A stretch of DNA of 64,000 bases from Anthoceros angustus. Taxonomy: Eukaryota > Streptophyta > Anthocerotopsida > Anthocerotales > Anthocerotaceae. Each line of letters opens with the position of its first letter. Position 1 is the stretch's first letter. The notes under the pieces were generated by a model, which saw only the letters and a list, made by a program, of their open reading frames with translations, was not told the DNA's origin and ran no database searches. Where the stretch lies: NCBI GenBank assembly GCA_010909165.1, contig MU008152.1, forward strand, positions 1-64,000, written 5' to 3'. Position numbers and translations under genes: made by a program. Of the stretch, positions 44,979 through 55,952 are shown one piece after another.

Positions 44979-46853
44979 CTACTGCAGGAAGCTAAGCAAA
45001 TGCTTTCGTCTGTCGCTCAGAACTGCAAGGAAAGTTGGTCCAAGGCTTTTCGACAGCTCTTGCAAGCCATCCTCATCTCCTTCTCTCTGACACCGCTTCA
45101 CCATCTTTTGTAGGAGTTCCTTCGAGGGTTTGTAGCCCGCAGATACCATCTTCTCCAATGCGTCGAAAGCTGCTCTAACATCCCGATTCACAACCTGAGC
45201 CTCAATGAGAAGAGAGTGCGTTCGGTAGTCTGGATTCACCCCGATCTGTGCCATGTACCCGTAGATCTGCAACACTTGAGCGGTTTTCCTGCTCTTGCCA
45301 AAGGCATGCAGCAACGCATTGCAAGAATGCACATTGGGTCTCAAATCAAAGACCGACCCGATGGCATCAAACGTCTGGTAAGCACGGTCTACATCCCAGA
45401 TCTTGGCACTGGCAAGAATGACACAATTGATGGCCGCTGCAGACACCGGCTCTCCAGCTTTCAACCTATCCTCCAGCTTGAAGTAAGCAGCATCGACGGC
45501 GGCTGCTCCTCCCTTGGAACAAGCCCTGACAAGCGGCATCAAAGATCCAAACGGCGATAGAACTTCCGGGTCGAAGTCAGGCTGTGACTCTCCATGGGCC
45601 ACCTCCAACTCATGCAGGGCTGTGAAAGCAGAGCTCAAATCCCCTGCAGCTGAGAATGCATGCAGGCGAGCCAGAAAGGCAGGAACACTAGGAGCGCTGG
45701 ATTCTCCCAGAGACTGCTTCAAGAGATCCCAAGCCTGGTCTGCCAGACCCTTGTTGGCAGTCCGAGCAGCCGTGCTAAGCACAGCGATCATCCCACCTTC
45801 ATCCATGAGCAGATGATCCATGAACTTCCCTGTCAACCGATCATTCATAAACTGGAGAGCCAGCGAAGCGCATTGTGCATCATCCACCTCCGCGGCTACG
45901 GCAAGCAGCTCCGCTAGAGTCGCCAAGATGGGAGTCGCAGACTGACTCTTGAGCTCCTTCATCACAGACACAGCGACGCCGGTCCGCCTCAACCTGCCTG
46001 CCGCAATGAGCACCTCGTTGTAGGTGATCTTGCTGGGCACGAACCCCCTCTCCAGCATCACCTGCATGTGTTTCAGAGCTGCATCCAGACGGCGATGCAG
46101 TGCACACAAAGCTACCACAAAATTGTAAGAATCTCCGTCGGGCTGAGATTCCGCGCCCCCCTTCTCCATCCTCTCCACAATCTGCTCTGCCAGCTCCGAG
46201 TTCCTGGCTCGGAAAACAGACCGCATCACAAAGCTGTATGACAGCAGATTCGGCGTCAGCCCCTCCTTCTCCATATCATCCACAACACGGACCAAGTCCT
46301 CGGGTGCAGCATTGGCCCGCAGCTTGGCATGTAGCAGCAGATTGTAGGCTACAACATTGGGCTTGTTCGGCTGGCCTGCGCTGTCAGTCCCTTTCTTCCA
46401 CTCCTCAAACATCTTCATAGCCTCCTCCGCCTTCCCCTGCGACAGGCTGCTGGACATCTCCCTGGCCAACTTGGCAAGATCGAAAATGGCAACCGGGAGA
46501 TGCGGTTCCTGGGATTGTGAGGCCGGCCCAGAGCTGCCCTCCTGCAAAATGGGTGCTGCATCTTCCAGACTGTTCAGAGACGGGGACTCATTGTCGTCCG
46601 TGGGCTCAGGATACGGGGCAGCAGTTTCCTGCTGAAGGTCCAGCTGCGGGAGCTGCCATACAGGTGCCCTGGTGCTGATTTTCCTGCCCTCTGCTGCATT
46701 GCCCAATCTGGCTGGAACTTCTGCCGCCTCGGCTCCCTCGGGCCTCAGAAACCACGCTGCAAGCGGGGCTTGCTGGGTGGAGGAGCCCCCGCTGTGGGAC
46801 AAGGAGGTGAGACAGCGGGCCAGCACCCGCTGCGCACCTCGCAAGCTTGCCAT
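44979..46853 (-). CDS. P-class PPR protein, At1g26460-like, probably mitochondrial
   Basis: Single exon, 624 aa from the ATG at 46853. The N-terminus (MASLRGAQRVLARCLTSLS...) is rich in Arg, Ala and Ser without acids, as in mitochondrial presequences. The body has P-type PPR units that bind organelle RNA: PNVVAYNLLLHAKLRANAA, LTPNLLSYSFVMRSVF, QPDGDSYNFVVALCALH, and later AINCVILASAKIWDVDRAYQ, LRPNVHSCNALLHAFGKSRK, VNPDYRTHSLLIEAQVVNRD. A middle stretch diverges from the standard repeat (AFTALHELEVAHGES, LSPFGSLMPLVRACSKGGAA). This order, including the divergent part and the C-terminal SDRRKHLLSF, matches my memory of Arabidopsis At1g26460. Its start is only 376 bp from the divergent PPR gene on the plus strand. 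Confidence 0.85.
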   Translation of the reverse strand: MASLRGAQRVLARCLTSLSHSGGSSTQQAPLAAWFLRPEGAEAAEVPARLGNAAEGRKISTRAPVWQLPQLDLQQETAAPYPEPTDDNESPSLNSLEDAAPILQEGSSGPASQSQEPHLPVAIFDLAKLAREMSSSLSQGKAEEAMKMFEEWKKGTDSAGQPNKPNVVAYNLLLHAKLRANAAPEDLVRVVDDMEKEGLTPNLLSYSFVMRSVFRARNSELAEQIVERMEKGGAESQPDGDSYNFVVALCALHRRLDAALKHMQVMLERGFVPSKITYNEVLIAAGRLRRTGVAVSVMKELKSQSATPILATLAELLAVAAEVDDAQCASLALQFMNDRLTGKFMDHLLMDEGGMIAVLSTAARTANKGLADQAWDLLKQSLGESSAPSVPAFLARLHAFSAAGDLSSAFTALHELEVAHGESQPDFDPEVLSPFGSLMPLVRACSKGGAAAVDAAYFKLEDRLKAGEPVSAAAINCVILASAKIWDVDRAYQTFDAIGSVFDLRPNVHSCNALLHAFGKSRKTAQVLQIYGYMAQIGVNPDYRTHSLLIEAQVVNRDVRAAFDALEKMVSAGYKPSKELLQKMVKRCQREGDEDGLQELSKSLGPTFLAVLSDRRKHLLSFLQ

Positions 46854-47229
46854 CACCGCATCCAAGCTGCAGCCCAACGACCCACGCACGGACAAGTCCG
46901 TGCCGATGCAGCATGCGAATAGGTTTAGGGCAGTTGCCTTATACGTCTGAATGTGAAGAAAGGAAGGAGACGAGTGGTAGATGGGTTGCCCTCTTATACG
47001 CAGGCAATCAAGGAGCTGGTATGGGTAGGTATGTATCTTATTTTGGAGTGACAGGAAATGCGGGTCTTCGCAAGAACTGCGAATTATGCATTCATGGGGA
47101 CAGCAATCTGCACATATTGGTTACTACTGCAGTCACGGGAATCCTCATGTCTTTCTCGGCCGATGAACTGTGAATGGGTGCTGCAGAGAAAGGTCCTTCT
47201 CCTTGTGTGGACTGTGTTGCAAAGTCCGG
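46854..47229. promoter_or_regulatory. Short divergent promoter between two PPR genes
   Basis: The ATGs of the P-class PPR gene (minus, 46853) and the PLS-class PPR gene (plus, 47230) are 376 bp apart, so promoters and leaders of both must lie here. No TATA box is clear. Confidence 0.4.
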
Positions 47230-50200
47230 ATGAGGGGGAGGTTTTGGAGCAGATTGCCAGGTATGCACAAGACCACATGGGGGCTCGTTTTGAAGAACAC
47301 TCGGTACAATTCGCCTTGTGTGAGGTGGAAGCTGGCATTTTGGGCACAGGTTCCTGCCGGAAAAATACTTCCAGACCATTGCAGATCTGAGAGCTCAGTC
47401 GCATCTCATGTCAGGCTACAGAACGTGGATCTACTGCGCTCTGTTGAAGAAGTCTGCAGATTGTGTGAAGAGGGGCGACTCTATGAGGCCCTGCTCGCAG
47501 CGGAAGGTGTGGGCCAGCGAGGCATGTCACTCACGGTTGACAGCGTTATCTGCTTGATGCAAGGATGCGGCAGAAAGAAGGATCTAGGAGCTGTCAGGCG
47601 CTTGCAAATCATAATGGTGGATCAAGGGTTTAGTTCAGACGTCTTTCTTGGAAATAATCTTATTCACCTGTTTGCCTCATGTGGTGGGTTGTTGGAAGCA
47701 AACCAAGTGTTTCGTCAGATTTTGGACCCGAATGTGTACTCCTGGCAGGCTATTATTTCAGCGCATGCTAACCATAGTCGGGGTGATGAAGCTATCAGGT
47801 TGTTTCAGGAAATGTTGTGCTCAGATGTGAAGCCAAACAACCACGTGTATGTAGCTGTCTTGAAAGCGTGCACCGTCTCAGGAGGGCTGGCTAGTGGGAG
47901 ATTGATTCACAGCTATATGATGGAAAGCGGATTTCAGCCAAATACGTATGTGGGGAACACAGTTATCGACATGTATGCAAAATGTGGTAGCACGGACGAG
48001 GCCAGAAAAGTGTTTGATGGTTTGTCACCGAGGAACTTGGTTTCGTGGAATGCCATGATAGCTGGATACGTTAACAGTGGACAAGGTCAGGCTGCTCTAG
48101 ATCTTTTTCAGGTAATGCGGGCAGAGCACATCCAGCCAGATAAGAGCACTTTCTCAAGCATCTTTAAAGCTTGTGGCAGCTTAGCAGCCATTGATCAGGG
48201 CAGACAAATTCATTCGGAGTTTATTGAAACTGGGTTACCACTCGGAGTAGTGGTTGGAAATACCCTCATTGATATGTATGTTAGATGTGGCAAGCTGGAA
48301 GAGGCCCGCAGAGTGTTTGATGCATTGGAAGCTCGGGATGTGATTTCATGGAATGCTATGATTGCCGGATATGCTCAAAATGGGCATCCTCTAGAAGCTC
48401 TACAATGTTTTGGGCAGATGGAGCAGGAGGGTGTTGTGCCTAACACGGTTACCTTCATAAGCCTCCTGAAGGCCTGCGGCAACATTGCCGCCCTGGGTCA
48501 GGGCCGGAAGATTCATGCTCAGCTTGTTGCAGCTGGACTTCATGCTGATGTTGTTGTTGGGACCAGCCTTGTGCACATGTATGCCAGATGTGGGAACCTG
48601 GATGAGGCGCATGGTGTCTTTGAAAAGTTGACGGAAAGGAATGTTGCGTCCTGGAACGCCATCATTGGAGCATATGCCCAGCATGGATTTGGGAGAGAGG
48701 CATTACGACTGTTTGAGCAGATGCAACAGCAGGGTTTTAAACCAGATGACATCACCTTGGTTTCTGTGCTTTCTGCGTGCAGCCATGCTGGTATCTTGGA
48801 TCAGGGTTATCACTTATTCAAGTCTATGCTTAAGAATTTCAGTATTAAGCCAGGAATGTATCATCATGCATGTATAGTTGACATGCTCAGCCGGGCTGGC
48901 CATTTGCAGCAAGCAGAGGACTTCATCAACCAGATGCCCTTTGAGCCTGACGTGGACATTTGGATGACAGTCCTTGGTGCGTGTCAAGCATATGGTGATG
49001 TCGAGTTAGGAAGGCGGGCCTTTGAGTGTATTATTAGGCTGCAGCCGCTGAACGAGGCAGCATATGTCCAGATGTCGAACATCCTTGCAGCTGCAGGGAG
49101 GCCAGAAGATGCAGCCGAATTGAGAAAGAACATGCGTGATGCAGGAATGCTGAAGTCACCAGGGAGGACGTGGATAGAGGTTGACGATCAGGTGCACAGT
49201 TTCTTGGTAGAAGATAAGGATCACTCTCTGCGGCAGGATATTTATGCTGAACTGAGGCAGCTGACACCCTTGATAGAAGCGGAGTTGGCTAGTAGAGTTC
49301 TGGCAGAGGATAACTGTTCTGATATTGAACTCAACAGCACACAACATGCGGCCCAGGGGGTTTCCAGTCCAAATTTTATCAGGTAAGCTTTCCTCAACTA
49401 CGACACTCTATGTTCCAAGTTAATGAATGAACAAAGGGCTTGTTGTGCACTGCATGCTAAGCTCTCTCGTTTTTTGGCCTGCCTTACAGTGTGAGAGAGC
49501 CGTTGTGCTCTTTTAGCTCCGTGGAAGATGTCAGCAAACTTTGTGAGCAGGGGCGATTGAAAGAAGCTTTGCAGATGGTACAGAGTATCAACCAACAAGA
49601 CTTGCCTATTTCCAGGCTCCTATTGTTCAATCTTCTTCAGTTCTGTATCAAAGCAAAAGATGTGGCAAATGGCAGGCTCGTGCATACCCTGATCAGCGAG
49701 AAAGGGCTCAACTCTGATGTGTTTTTTGGGAACAATCTTATTCGCTTATTTGCTTCCCGTGGATGTTTGTCAGAAGCACGCCAAATTTTCCTTGGAATCA
49801 CATCACCAAATGTCTACACATGGCAGGCTATTATTTCTGCCTACGCCAAACATGGGCAAGGTGCTGAGGCCATCAAGTTGTACCAGCAAATGCAAATCTC
49901 ATGTGTGGTGCCAAACACCTACGTCTATGTTGCAGCCTTAAAAGCATGTGCTTCCTTGGGGGCCTTGAAACAGGGCAGGTGGATACATGCCCATGTCCTT
50001 GAAGCTGGCCTCCAGGCAAATGTCTTTGTAGGAAATACCCTCATCGACATGTACGCCAAGTGTGGGTGCTTGGAGGAGGCAAAGCGAGTGTTTGACAACT
50101 TGGCGGCGAAAGACGTTGTTTCATGGAACACGATGATTGCAGGATATGCACAGCATGGACACGGGGAGGAAGCTTTTGGGCTTTTTGAGAAAATGCAACA

Positions 50201-50288
50201 GGAAAGGATGACGCCGGACAGGGCTACGTTGTCAAGTATTGAGAAAGCATGTCGCCATCTGACATCCTTTGTACCAAGCACATCGTGA
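47230..50288 (+). CDS. PLS-class PPR protein with E/E+ domains, joined by an intron to a second PPR array
   Basis: Exon 1 (47230-49382) encodes an Arg-rich organelle-type leader, then PLS-type PPR units with VYSWQAIISAHANH, YVGNTVIDMYAKCG, VSWNAMIAGYVNSGQ, VISWNAMIAGYAQNGH and VASWNAIIGAYAQHGF. It continues through the end-type part (SVLSACSHAGILDQGYHLF, VDMLSRAGHLQQAEDFI) and the E/E+ motifs (GMLKSPGRTWIEVDD, VHSFLVEDKDH). No DYW deaminase follows. Read straight on, the frame stops at 49386. However, ATCAG|GTAAGC at 49382/49383 and TTACAG| at 49489 define a 107-nt intron whose removal joins the frame exactly to a second array (49490-50288: SSVEDVSKLCEQGRLKEAL, VYTWQAIISAYAKHGQ, FVGNTLIDMYAKCG, VSWNTMIAGYAQHGH), ending after about five units. 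The spliced product would be 983 aa. Such proteins specify RNA sites for editing or processing in plastids or mitochondria. The alternatives are an unspliced 718-aa protein with the second array as a truncated tandem duplicate. Confidence 0.8.
49383..49489 (+). other. Frame-preserving intron linking two PPR arrays
   Basis: GTAAGC donor, pyrimidine-rich tail and TTACAG acceptor. Phase 2 on both sides, so removal keeps the frame from the E+ end of the first array into the second array. The intron itself contains the stop that would otherwise end the first protein. Confidence 0.65.
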
Positions 50289-50976
50289 CATCCGTTGCAG
50301 AAACAATAGATCTCGTGTCAACTGCAGGCTCTGCTCCAATCAAGGTGACGGTCTCCTAAGTGAACTGCAATATTTGAAGCGTTTTGTTTAGCAATTTTAC
50401 AGTTTCCTTGGTACTTACTGTGTGGCTTTTCCTTGTCACTTTCATCTGCTTGGACGTTCACAGACTTTTGATGCACTAGACCGATCTCTTCGGTCACAAT
50501 TCTTGTTGTGGAGCTGCATCAAGCTTCTCCAGTCACAAATGGTTGTTTGGCAGGTAATTTAGGTGAATGCCCGGATCACCTTACGGACTTTGCCTCTGTC
50601 TGGAGAGTTGCCGTGTCCTGACTTCTCAGACAAGGAGACTTCGGGGACATTGTAACCGTCAGATCCTTGGCTGGGAGTACCTGAGTCACCGAAAGCCTTT
50701 CAGAAGTCTGATGAAAAGTGCTTGTTGGTGCAGAGGAACGTATCTGGCCATTTCGTCTTCCCCAAGGTGGAGAGAAGGACATGGTTACGAGCAAGTGTTT
50801 CTGTCTCAGACTTCAGGCTCCAGCGCTAATTGGGCTAGTGGGACTTGTACGTAGGAGAGAGACCTGTCGATACACCCAGAATTAAATGATACATGTGGGC
50901 ATTCATCCCCGAACTCAGTTATGTCGAAGAACGTTATGCACAAATAGAAATGTGAGCTGTACAGCATTGAGTCCCA
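50289..50976. other. 3' region between convergent PPR and nicotinamidase genes
   Basis: No gene supported. The frames at 50.57-50.85 kb have no domain. The 3' UTRs of both neighbours should lie here. Confidence 0.4.
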
Positions 50977-52400
50977 TCACCTCACGCGCCCTGCTGGGGG
51001 CCATCCCTGAAGACGACCCTTTCTACCAGGCGTGCACCTCTCGACTTTGCAAAATAGAGGCCCATGTAGTGCGTCAGGTCCTGAGAGACAAACAAGCAAA
51101 AGAATGCGACAAGTCAGGTCTATTGCATCTTCACTAAAAGGAAATGGCCCACCAATTAAGAAGAAGAAATCTATTGTAGTCCACTTGGACGGAATTTTCC
51201 TGTCATGGGACTCGGTACTTAACAACTTGTACCACAGTGTGCCTAAGCTACTTGCACCAAGGGCGTCCGCTCCCTCTACCCCATCTAAGTCCCGATCTAA
51301 GCGCAGGGTGCTTAATAACGGCCTTCTAATAAATGTGTGTCCATTTGGACTAAGCCATTTGGACACACATGCAAGAGCACCGGCAGATGTTGCCTCACAA
51401 CTAATAACATCTTGAATCGAGATACCAAATTTTGCGAACAGATATAGTCCTATCATATGCCAAGAAGGGTATACCTGGGGATGTGCTAGAGCACCCATGG
51501 AGTTCGCAACAGAGGTAGGAAGGTCATACGTCGAGCAGCCGTCTGTGTAGACGTAGACCTCCTGCAAGGGGTCAAGAATTCCATGGTTCCTCGCCGACAA
51601 AGCTGTCAAGACAAAATCCATTACACAGATATCTGTGCAGATGCCCACCACGAGCAGCTGCAGATGGAACAGCAGAAAGGGATTAGGACTACAAAACAGA
51701 GCTGTCATTCCCTGCTGTAAAATCATACAACGATGGCAGCGCAAAATCCAGACAAGGAAACAGGAAAGGAAGGATACTCACATTTTCAACATGATTCTGC
51801 TTGATCCAATCAGCCACAATATTTGACCCGTCGCTCTGCATGCCACCAACAAAGCCGTTGATGCAGTCTTTGCGCATCAAGAGAGCATTTTCATCCTTCT
51901 CCAACCACTCGAGATCTGGCCACAGACAAGCGAGCAAACCGTGAGCGAAGTCACAACATCCCGCAGCTGCATATCGCGCAATTTCACAAACCTGGAACCA
52001 AATTCTCCTCGCCCGTGCCGATGACACAATGCGGAGGATACGGAGGCTCCGGCCGGTCCGGCTGGTGGGTATCCAGAAAACATAAAATAGGCCATCCCCT
52101 GACACTGAAGTGCCGCGCAAGCTTGGCGGTCTCCTCCACCATCCGAGAAATCGCCTTGTTTGGAACCGGCGGCGCCTGCGTGCGCACCATACGCATCAAT
52201 CCCGTCACCCCTTGCAAAACAACCCGTGAAAGCAGCAGCAGCACCAAATTGCTCACCAGATTGCCGCACCCGACTGTGCAGAAGCCGTTAACCTCGTCCA
52301 CCACCACCAGCCCAACATTACTCTTTGCGGACAGCTCCAGCACATCAAACTGCAGCGGCAGCTGCGCCCGGATCTGCGACAAGAGCGTGTCTGTCCCCAT
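50977..52400 (-). CDS. Nicotinamidase (isochorismatase-like hydrolase)
   Basis: Converts nicotinamide to nicotinate plus ammonia in the NAD salvage cycle, in the cytosol. Exons: 52400-52257, 52175-51992, 51915-51782, then 51657 onward. All three introns are GT-AG and the frame is kept. The catalytic triad of the family is present: Asp35 (LVVVDEVNGFCTVGCGN), Lys125 (LLMRKDCINGFVGGMQSDGS) and Cys161 (VVGICTDICVMDFVLTALSA). Other conserved blocks are WPILCFLDTH, PYPPHCVIGTGEENLVP and D-G-C-S-T-Y-D-L-P. The sequence matches remembered Arabidopsis NIC1 closely up to AHPQ...GLYLFAKFG (about 51420). There the family normally ends after about 20 more residues, but here the frame stays open to 50977, giving about 380 aa instead of about 245. 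The extra tail has no known domain and may come from an inserted element. A 3' intron I have missed is also possible. Confidence 0.88.
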
Positions 52401-52930
52401 CCTTTTATGTTCTTCTTGCCCCTGTTCGTGCTCCCCTAGCCTGATGTGATTTTCTAGATGAGTTGGACGATGCCTTGCGCTATGGGCTGCTGTATACCAA
52501 TATGTAGACTAGGCCGCCAGGGTCAAAGCACGCAGAGGAGCAGCAAAGCTGGGAATCAAGCCAAGCTCTTATCTGGAGTCTCGAAAATTGATAAAATCCC
52601 AAATATCTGGAGGTCCATATTCCAAGCAAGTACGTTTTGTAGGTACATGCCACATGAATAGGTCCAGTACATCCCTATTTCCGTGAAGACGACTTTCTAA
52701 CTGAGATATGCATAACCTGTACTACAATACAAAACGAGTGTGTTGTTAGCATCAACTTTTACAAGGGCACAAGACAAACCTGACGTCCTCACAAGTCAAA
52801 ACGTGTAGCTCAAGTTCCAACAGAGGACATCACGTGGAAGAACATGCAGTTCTCCTGGAGGAACTCGGGAAGATGAGCCAAAACAGCAAAGTCTGACCAG
52901 ATTACAGGAACCTAAAAGGCTAATCTTTCT
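52401..52930. other. Intergenic region
   Basis: Upstream of nicotinamidase and downstream of the SDR pseudogene. No gene, repeat or clear promoter element seen. Confidence 0.35.
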
Positions 52931-54197
52931 CTAGTCTCCGTGGAGAATATGCCTGACGGCAGGCAGGTTGCTGGCTGGTAACAAGGTGAGCCAAACCGCA
53001 GCTTCTGCAGGTACATCAGGGCCGAGGAATACAGCGTCAGGATGCAGCAGATGGCCAGATGAATGCTTCGGATCCGTCTGTGGCGGCGAAGCCAGGGCAG
53101 AAGCTATTCACAAATACCTTTCGTCCTGCAGGCCTCCCAGCTAGCTGCTTCGCCAGAAGACGGACAGATACGTTCAGAAACCCTTTGGTAGTTGTGAGGG
53201 AACCACGTGCTTCCCTTCTGCTGCTCCACATCTGCGTAGTATGCCTGAATCAACTCGTCCAATTTTGTCTTCAGAGAGGCCTTCCATATGGCTTAGAGTT
53301 TGCCTCACAGAGTCCTTACATACATACTGCACAGGGGTAACAAGTCATACGAGCGAGGATTAGCATTAGGCAGAGTGAAGTGGAGTGTGTGCATGACAAG
53401 GATCCGGGGAGGGTCAGAATGGAGTCCAAAGCAAGCTGGTTATGCTGTGCTTACCTGCAGAAGCCCGACTCTGGAGCTAATTACGCACTCGTGCACCAGC
53501 TTCCGATTGTCTTAGCAGAGGAAAGATGCTGTTGGTTACATGCTTCACACCGTAGAAGTTAGTGTTGGAGGATAGTACAGTGGAATCAACTACCATGTCC
53601 AAGCACGCAGCATTGTTGACCTGTTGGAGGAGAGTGAACACATCAGACACATTATGCATCGCCTCAAGACACTTGCAAGGTGTGGAGCATGATCTCAACC
53701 TACCAGAACATCAACGGCACCGTACTGTTGCTTCAACCAGTCCGCAAGCTTCTGTGCGGATTCGGCTCTTGCAACATCCAGTTGATACACAACCGGAAGG
53801 CCCTCAGCCACGAGTTTCTTGACAGCTTCTTCCCTCCTCTGTACGTCTCGTAAGTAGGCACAGTCGTTATCCCGTTCTGTGCGAGCTGTTTCACAATTTT
53901 GAGGCCTATGCCTTTGTTGCCTCCCGTCACCACAGCCACGGTATCTTCGGACCACCATCTGCTACCATCATCAAGACATGATACCCCAGCAGCGTAATAA
54001 GAATGCATATCCGGCAGTTGTAGAAATCCCAACGCTGTTCACATGCGGAGGCGTAGGATTCTCTGCTTTTTGAAATGGAGGCTGGTCAGGACAGAGACAC
54101 ACAACGTACTCACTGGTCTGGAATGGATTCTTCTGGTCCACACGGAAGCTTCTGCGGGACTTTCTTGCCTCAGGTTCTTCTGCGACTGTTCTGCCAT
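52931..54197 (-). pseudogene. Short-chain dehydrogenase/reductase (carbonyl reductase-like) pseudogene
   Basis: Minus-strand fragments follow the SDR order. These are WWSEDTVAVVTGGNKGIGLK (about 53960-53900, the NAD(P)-binding TGxxxGIG), then RDVQRREEAVKKLVAEGLPV and YQLDVARAESAQKLADWL (53850-53760). An exon at 53620-53489 has V-N-N-A-A and NFYGVKHVTNSIFPLLRQSE. Next come LSEDK, L-D-E-L-I-Q-A-Y-Y-A-D-V (about 53270-53220), then TTTKGFLNVSVRLLAKQLAG and VFVNSFCPGFAATDG (53190-53080), and finally PDVPAEAAVWLTLLPASN (53015-52960). The pieces lie in different frames: one-base shifts are needed near 53850, 53260, 53200 and 53050. The Tyr expected four residues before the catalytic Lys is not in the frame that carries T-T-T-K. 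Some breaks might be unrecognised introns, but the number of shifts argues for a dead gene. Confidence 0.7.
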
Positions 54198-54497
54198 GGG
54201 TTGTCAAAGGTTTCTTGAGAAAGCAACTGAAGGTAATAGGTGGACGGATTCAGAATGACACAAAGCAAATCCTAAACTGAAGCATCTCCTCGTACACCTA
54301 GTTCAATTGTCAATGCCTCGCTAATAATGAAAACACACAAGTCCCTATACGTAGGCCTCTATACCTGGACAGACGCACGGCTCCAACACTACATGAGAAA
54401 CTCTGTAAGAAGCTGAAGAGAATCCCTGACCTAGCAGGCCCAACAGAAGGCTCCTAGAAAGCATGGTATCAAGAGAGAACCGAGCGAGCACAAAAAT
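54198..54497. other. Intergenic region
   Basis: Nothing notable seen between the SDR pseudogene and the 3' end of the F-box gene. Confidence 0.3.
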
Positions 54498-55952
54498 TTA
54501 TGAGGAGGCAAACGCTTTCTCCAGTACCGAGTCCAACCTTGGCTGGAAACCATACATAGAAGGCGAGCGATACATGCGGCCAAAATCCTCCATATCCCCT
54601 CTCCTCTCATCAACGCGGAAAGGATAAGTAGGCAATGGTCTGAGTGACATTGAGGAGAAGTCATAGACTAGGGAAGCTGCACTACCAAGAAGGTTTATCC
54701 ACATCTGCCCACTACAGCCTACGAAAGTGAAAACTCCTCTGCTACTTGGGTTCCCCAAAAGCGGCATGTAGATAGCAGATGGAATACTGTCAACTAGCTG
54801 CCAGCTTGCCCTGTCTTCATATTCCCAGATGGCAATGCAGGGGGATCCATGTCGTGATGTAGTAGTAACCTCTGCTGCCGCAAACATCCTGCCGTTGGCT
54901 TCCACCAAGTTGCATGATGTGTTATCTCCATCGGACTGGAAGTCTTGCACAAGAACGCATTGCGGGAGCCCGAAACATGACCAGGCATCGTCTTGAAAAC
55001 AGTAGGAGATGACACTTAGTTCTATGCCAGGATCATATTGAGTTGCTAGCCAGTATATGGAGCCATGACAAAAAATATGGCTTCCCTCAACCCTACTCCG
55101 AGCGCAATATGTAGCGGTTCTCCAGTTGTTGTCTGCCGAATCAAAAATGTCAGCCGTGGTGATGTAGTTCACGGTCTCTGAGCCGGAGTCTGAACTGTTG
55201 TCATTCCCCTCCGGCGAATCAGGCACAGGACCAAGAATAGGCACCTCGTCAGTGGTATCGGACACTCGGTGATTAACAACCAAGACGGCGTATGACTGTC
55301 TATCCTCCAAATACACCATGGAAATGTTGGACAGATACCACGGGTTGGGAGGATCCGGCAGAATGACCCAAGCCTGAGTAAGCGGATTGATAACCAAGAC
55401 GGCAGGCGCTTCCGCATGAAACGTGTCCAGCAAGCAGCAAAGCAGCCCCCGCGCAGTAGCCACAGACGCAAATCTGTACCCGGGAAGAAAACGCATGTTC
55501 AGCAAGCTCCACTCACTCTCCACCAGACTGCAGTTGTTCTTCTGCTCCCAATCAAAGCGCTCCACGAACTTCATGAATGAGGGATAGGCAGCCAAATTAG
55601 CAGCATTCTGCCGCAGAAATCCGTCATCCGACAGACGCGACTTCCACAACTTGCTCACGACCCGCATCCTGCAGATGCTCTGCACGGGGAGCCAGCTCAG
55701 CACCCTCTCCAACAACTCGTCCGGCAGCTTGCTCCACAACTCTCCATCCAGCGTCAAGGACCAGCTCCAGCGCACGGATGCGTCCAACAACAAGAGAACT
55801 CTGTTCCTATCAGGCGGAGGCGGGCTGCGAGCCGCTTGAGCCTCAAACACAAGAGATTCATCGTCCGACTCGGCTCCTCCCCGCCTTCCCTCCACCTCCT
55901 CCTCTCCACATTCGTGATAGAAATCGCTATCGGCCCCCTCGTCGTCGTCCAT
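54498..55952 (-). CDS. F-box/kelch-like (F-box-associated) protein
   Basis: Single exon, 484 aa from the ATG at 55952. An acidic N-terminus (MDDDEGADSDFYHECGEEEV) leads to VLLLLDASVRWSW and the F-box (about residues 75-118: LWSKLPDELLERVLSWLPVQ then SICRMRVVSKLWKSR), the SKP1-binding part of an SCF ubiquitin ligase. The body contains SVATARGLLCCLL, VLVINPLTQAWVILPDPPNPW, NNWRTATYCAR, FCHGSIYWLATQYDPG, SCNLVEANGRMFAAAEV, and ends YGFQPRLDSVLEKAFASS. It is the longest well-preserved member of the four-gene family in this window and the best reference for the F-box-less paralogue, with which it shares the N-terminal VLLLLDASV/VLLLVDVTT segment. Confidence 0.88.
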   Translation of the reverse strand: MDDDEGADSDFYHECGEEEVEGRRGGAESDDESLVFEAQAARSPPPPDRNRVLLLLDASVRWSWSLTLDGELWSKLPDELLERVLSWLPVQSICRMRVVSKLWKSRLSDDGFLRQNAANLAAYPSFMKFVERFDWEQKNNCSLVESEWSLLNMRFLPGYRFASVATARGLLCCLLDTFHAEAPAVLVINPLTQAWVILPDPPNPWYLSNISMVYLEDRQSYAVLVVNHRVSDTTDEVPILGPVPDSPEGNDNSSDSGSETVNYITTADIFDSADNNWRTATYCARSRVEGSHIFCHGSIYWLATQYDPGIELSVISYCFQDDAWSCFGLPQCVLVQDFQSDGDNTSCNLVEANGRMFAAAEVTTTSRHGSPCIAIWEYEDRASWQLVDSIPSAIYMPLLGNPSSRGVFTFVGCSGQMWINLLGSAASLVYDFSSMSLRPLPTYPFRVDERRGDMEDFGRMYRSPSMYGFQPRLDSVLEKAFASS

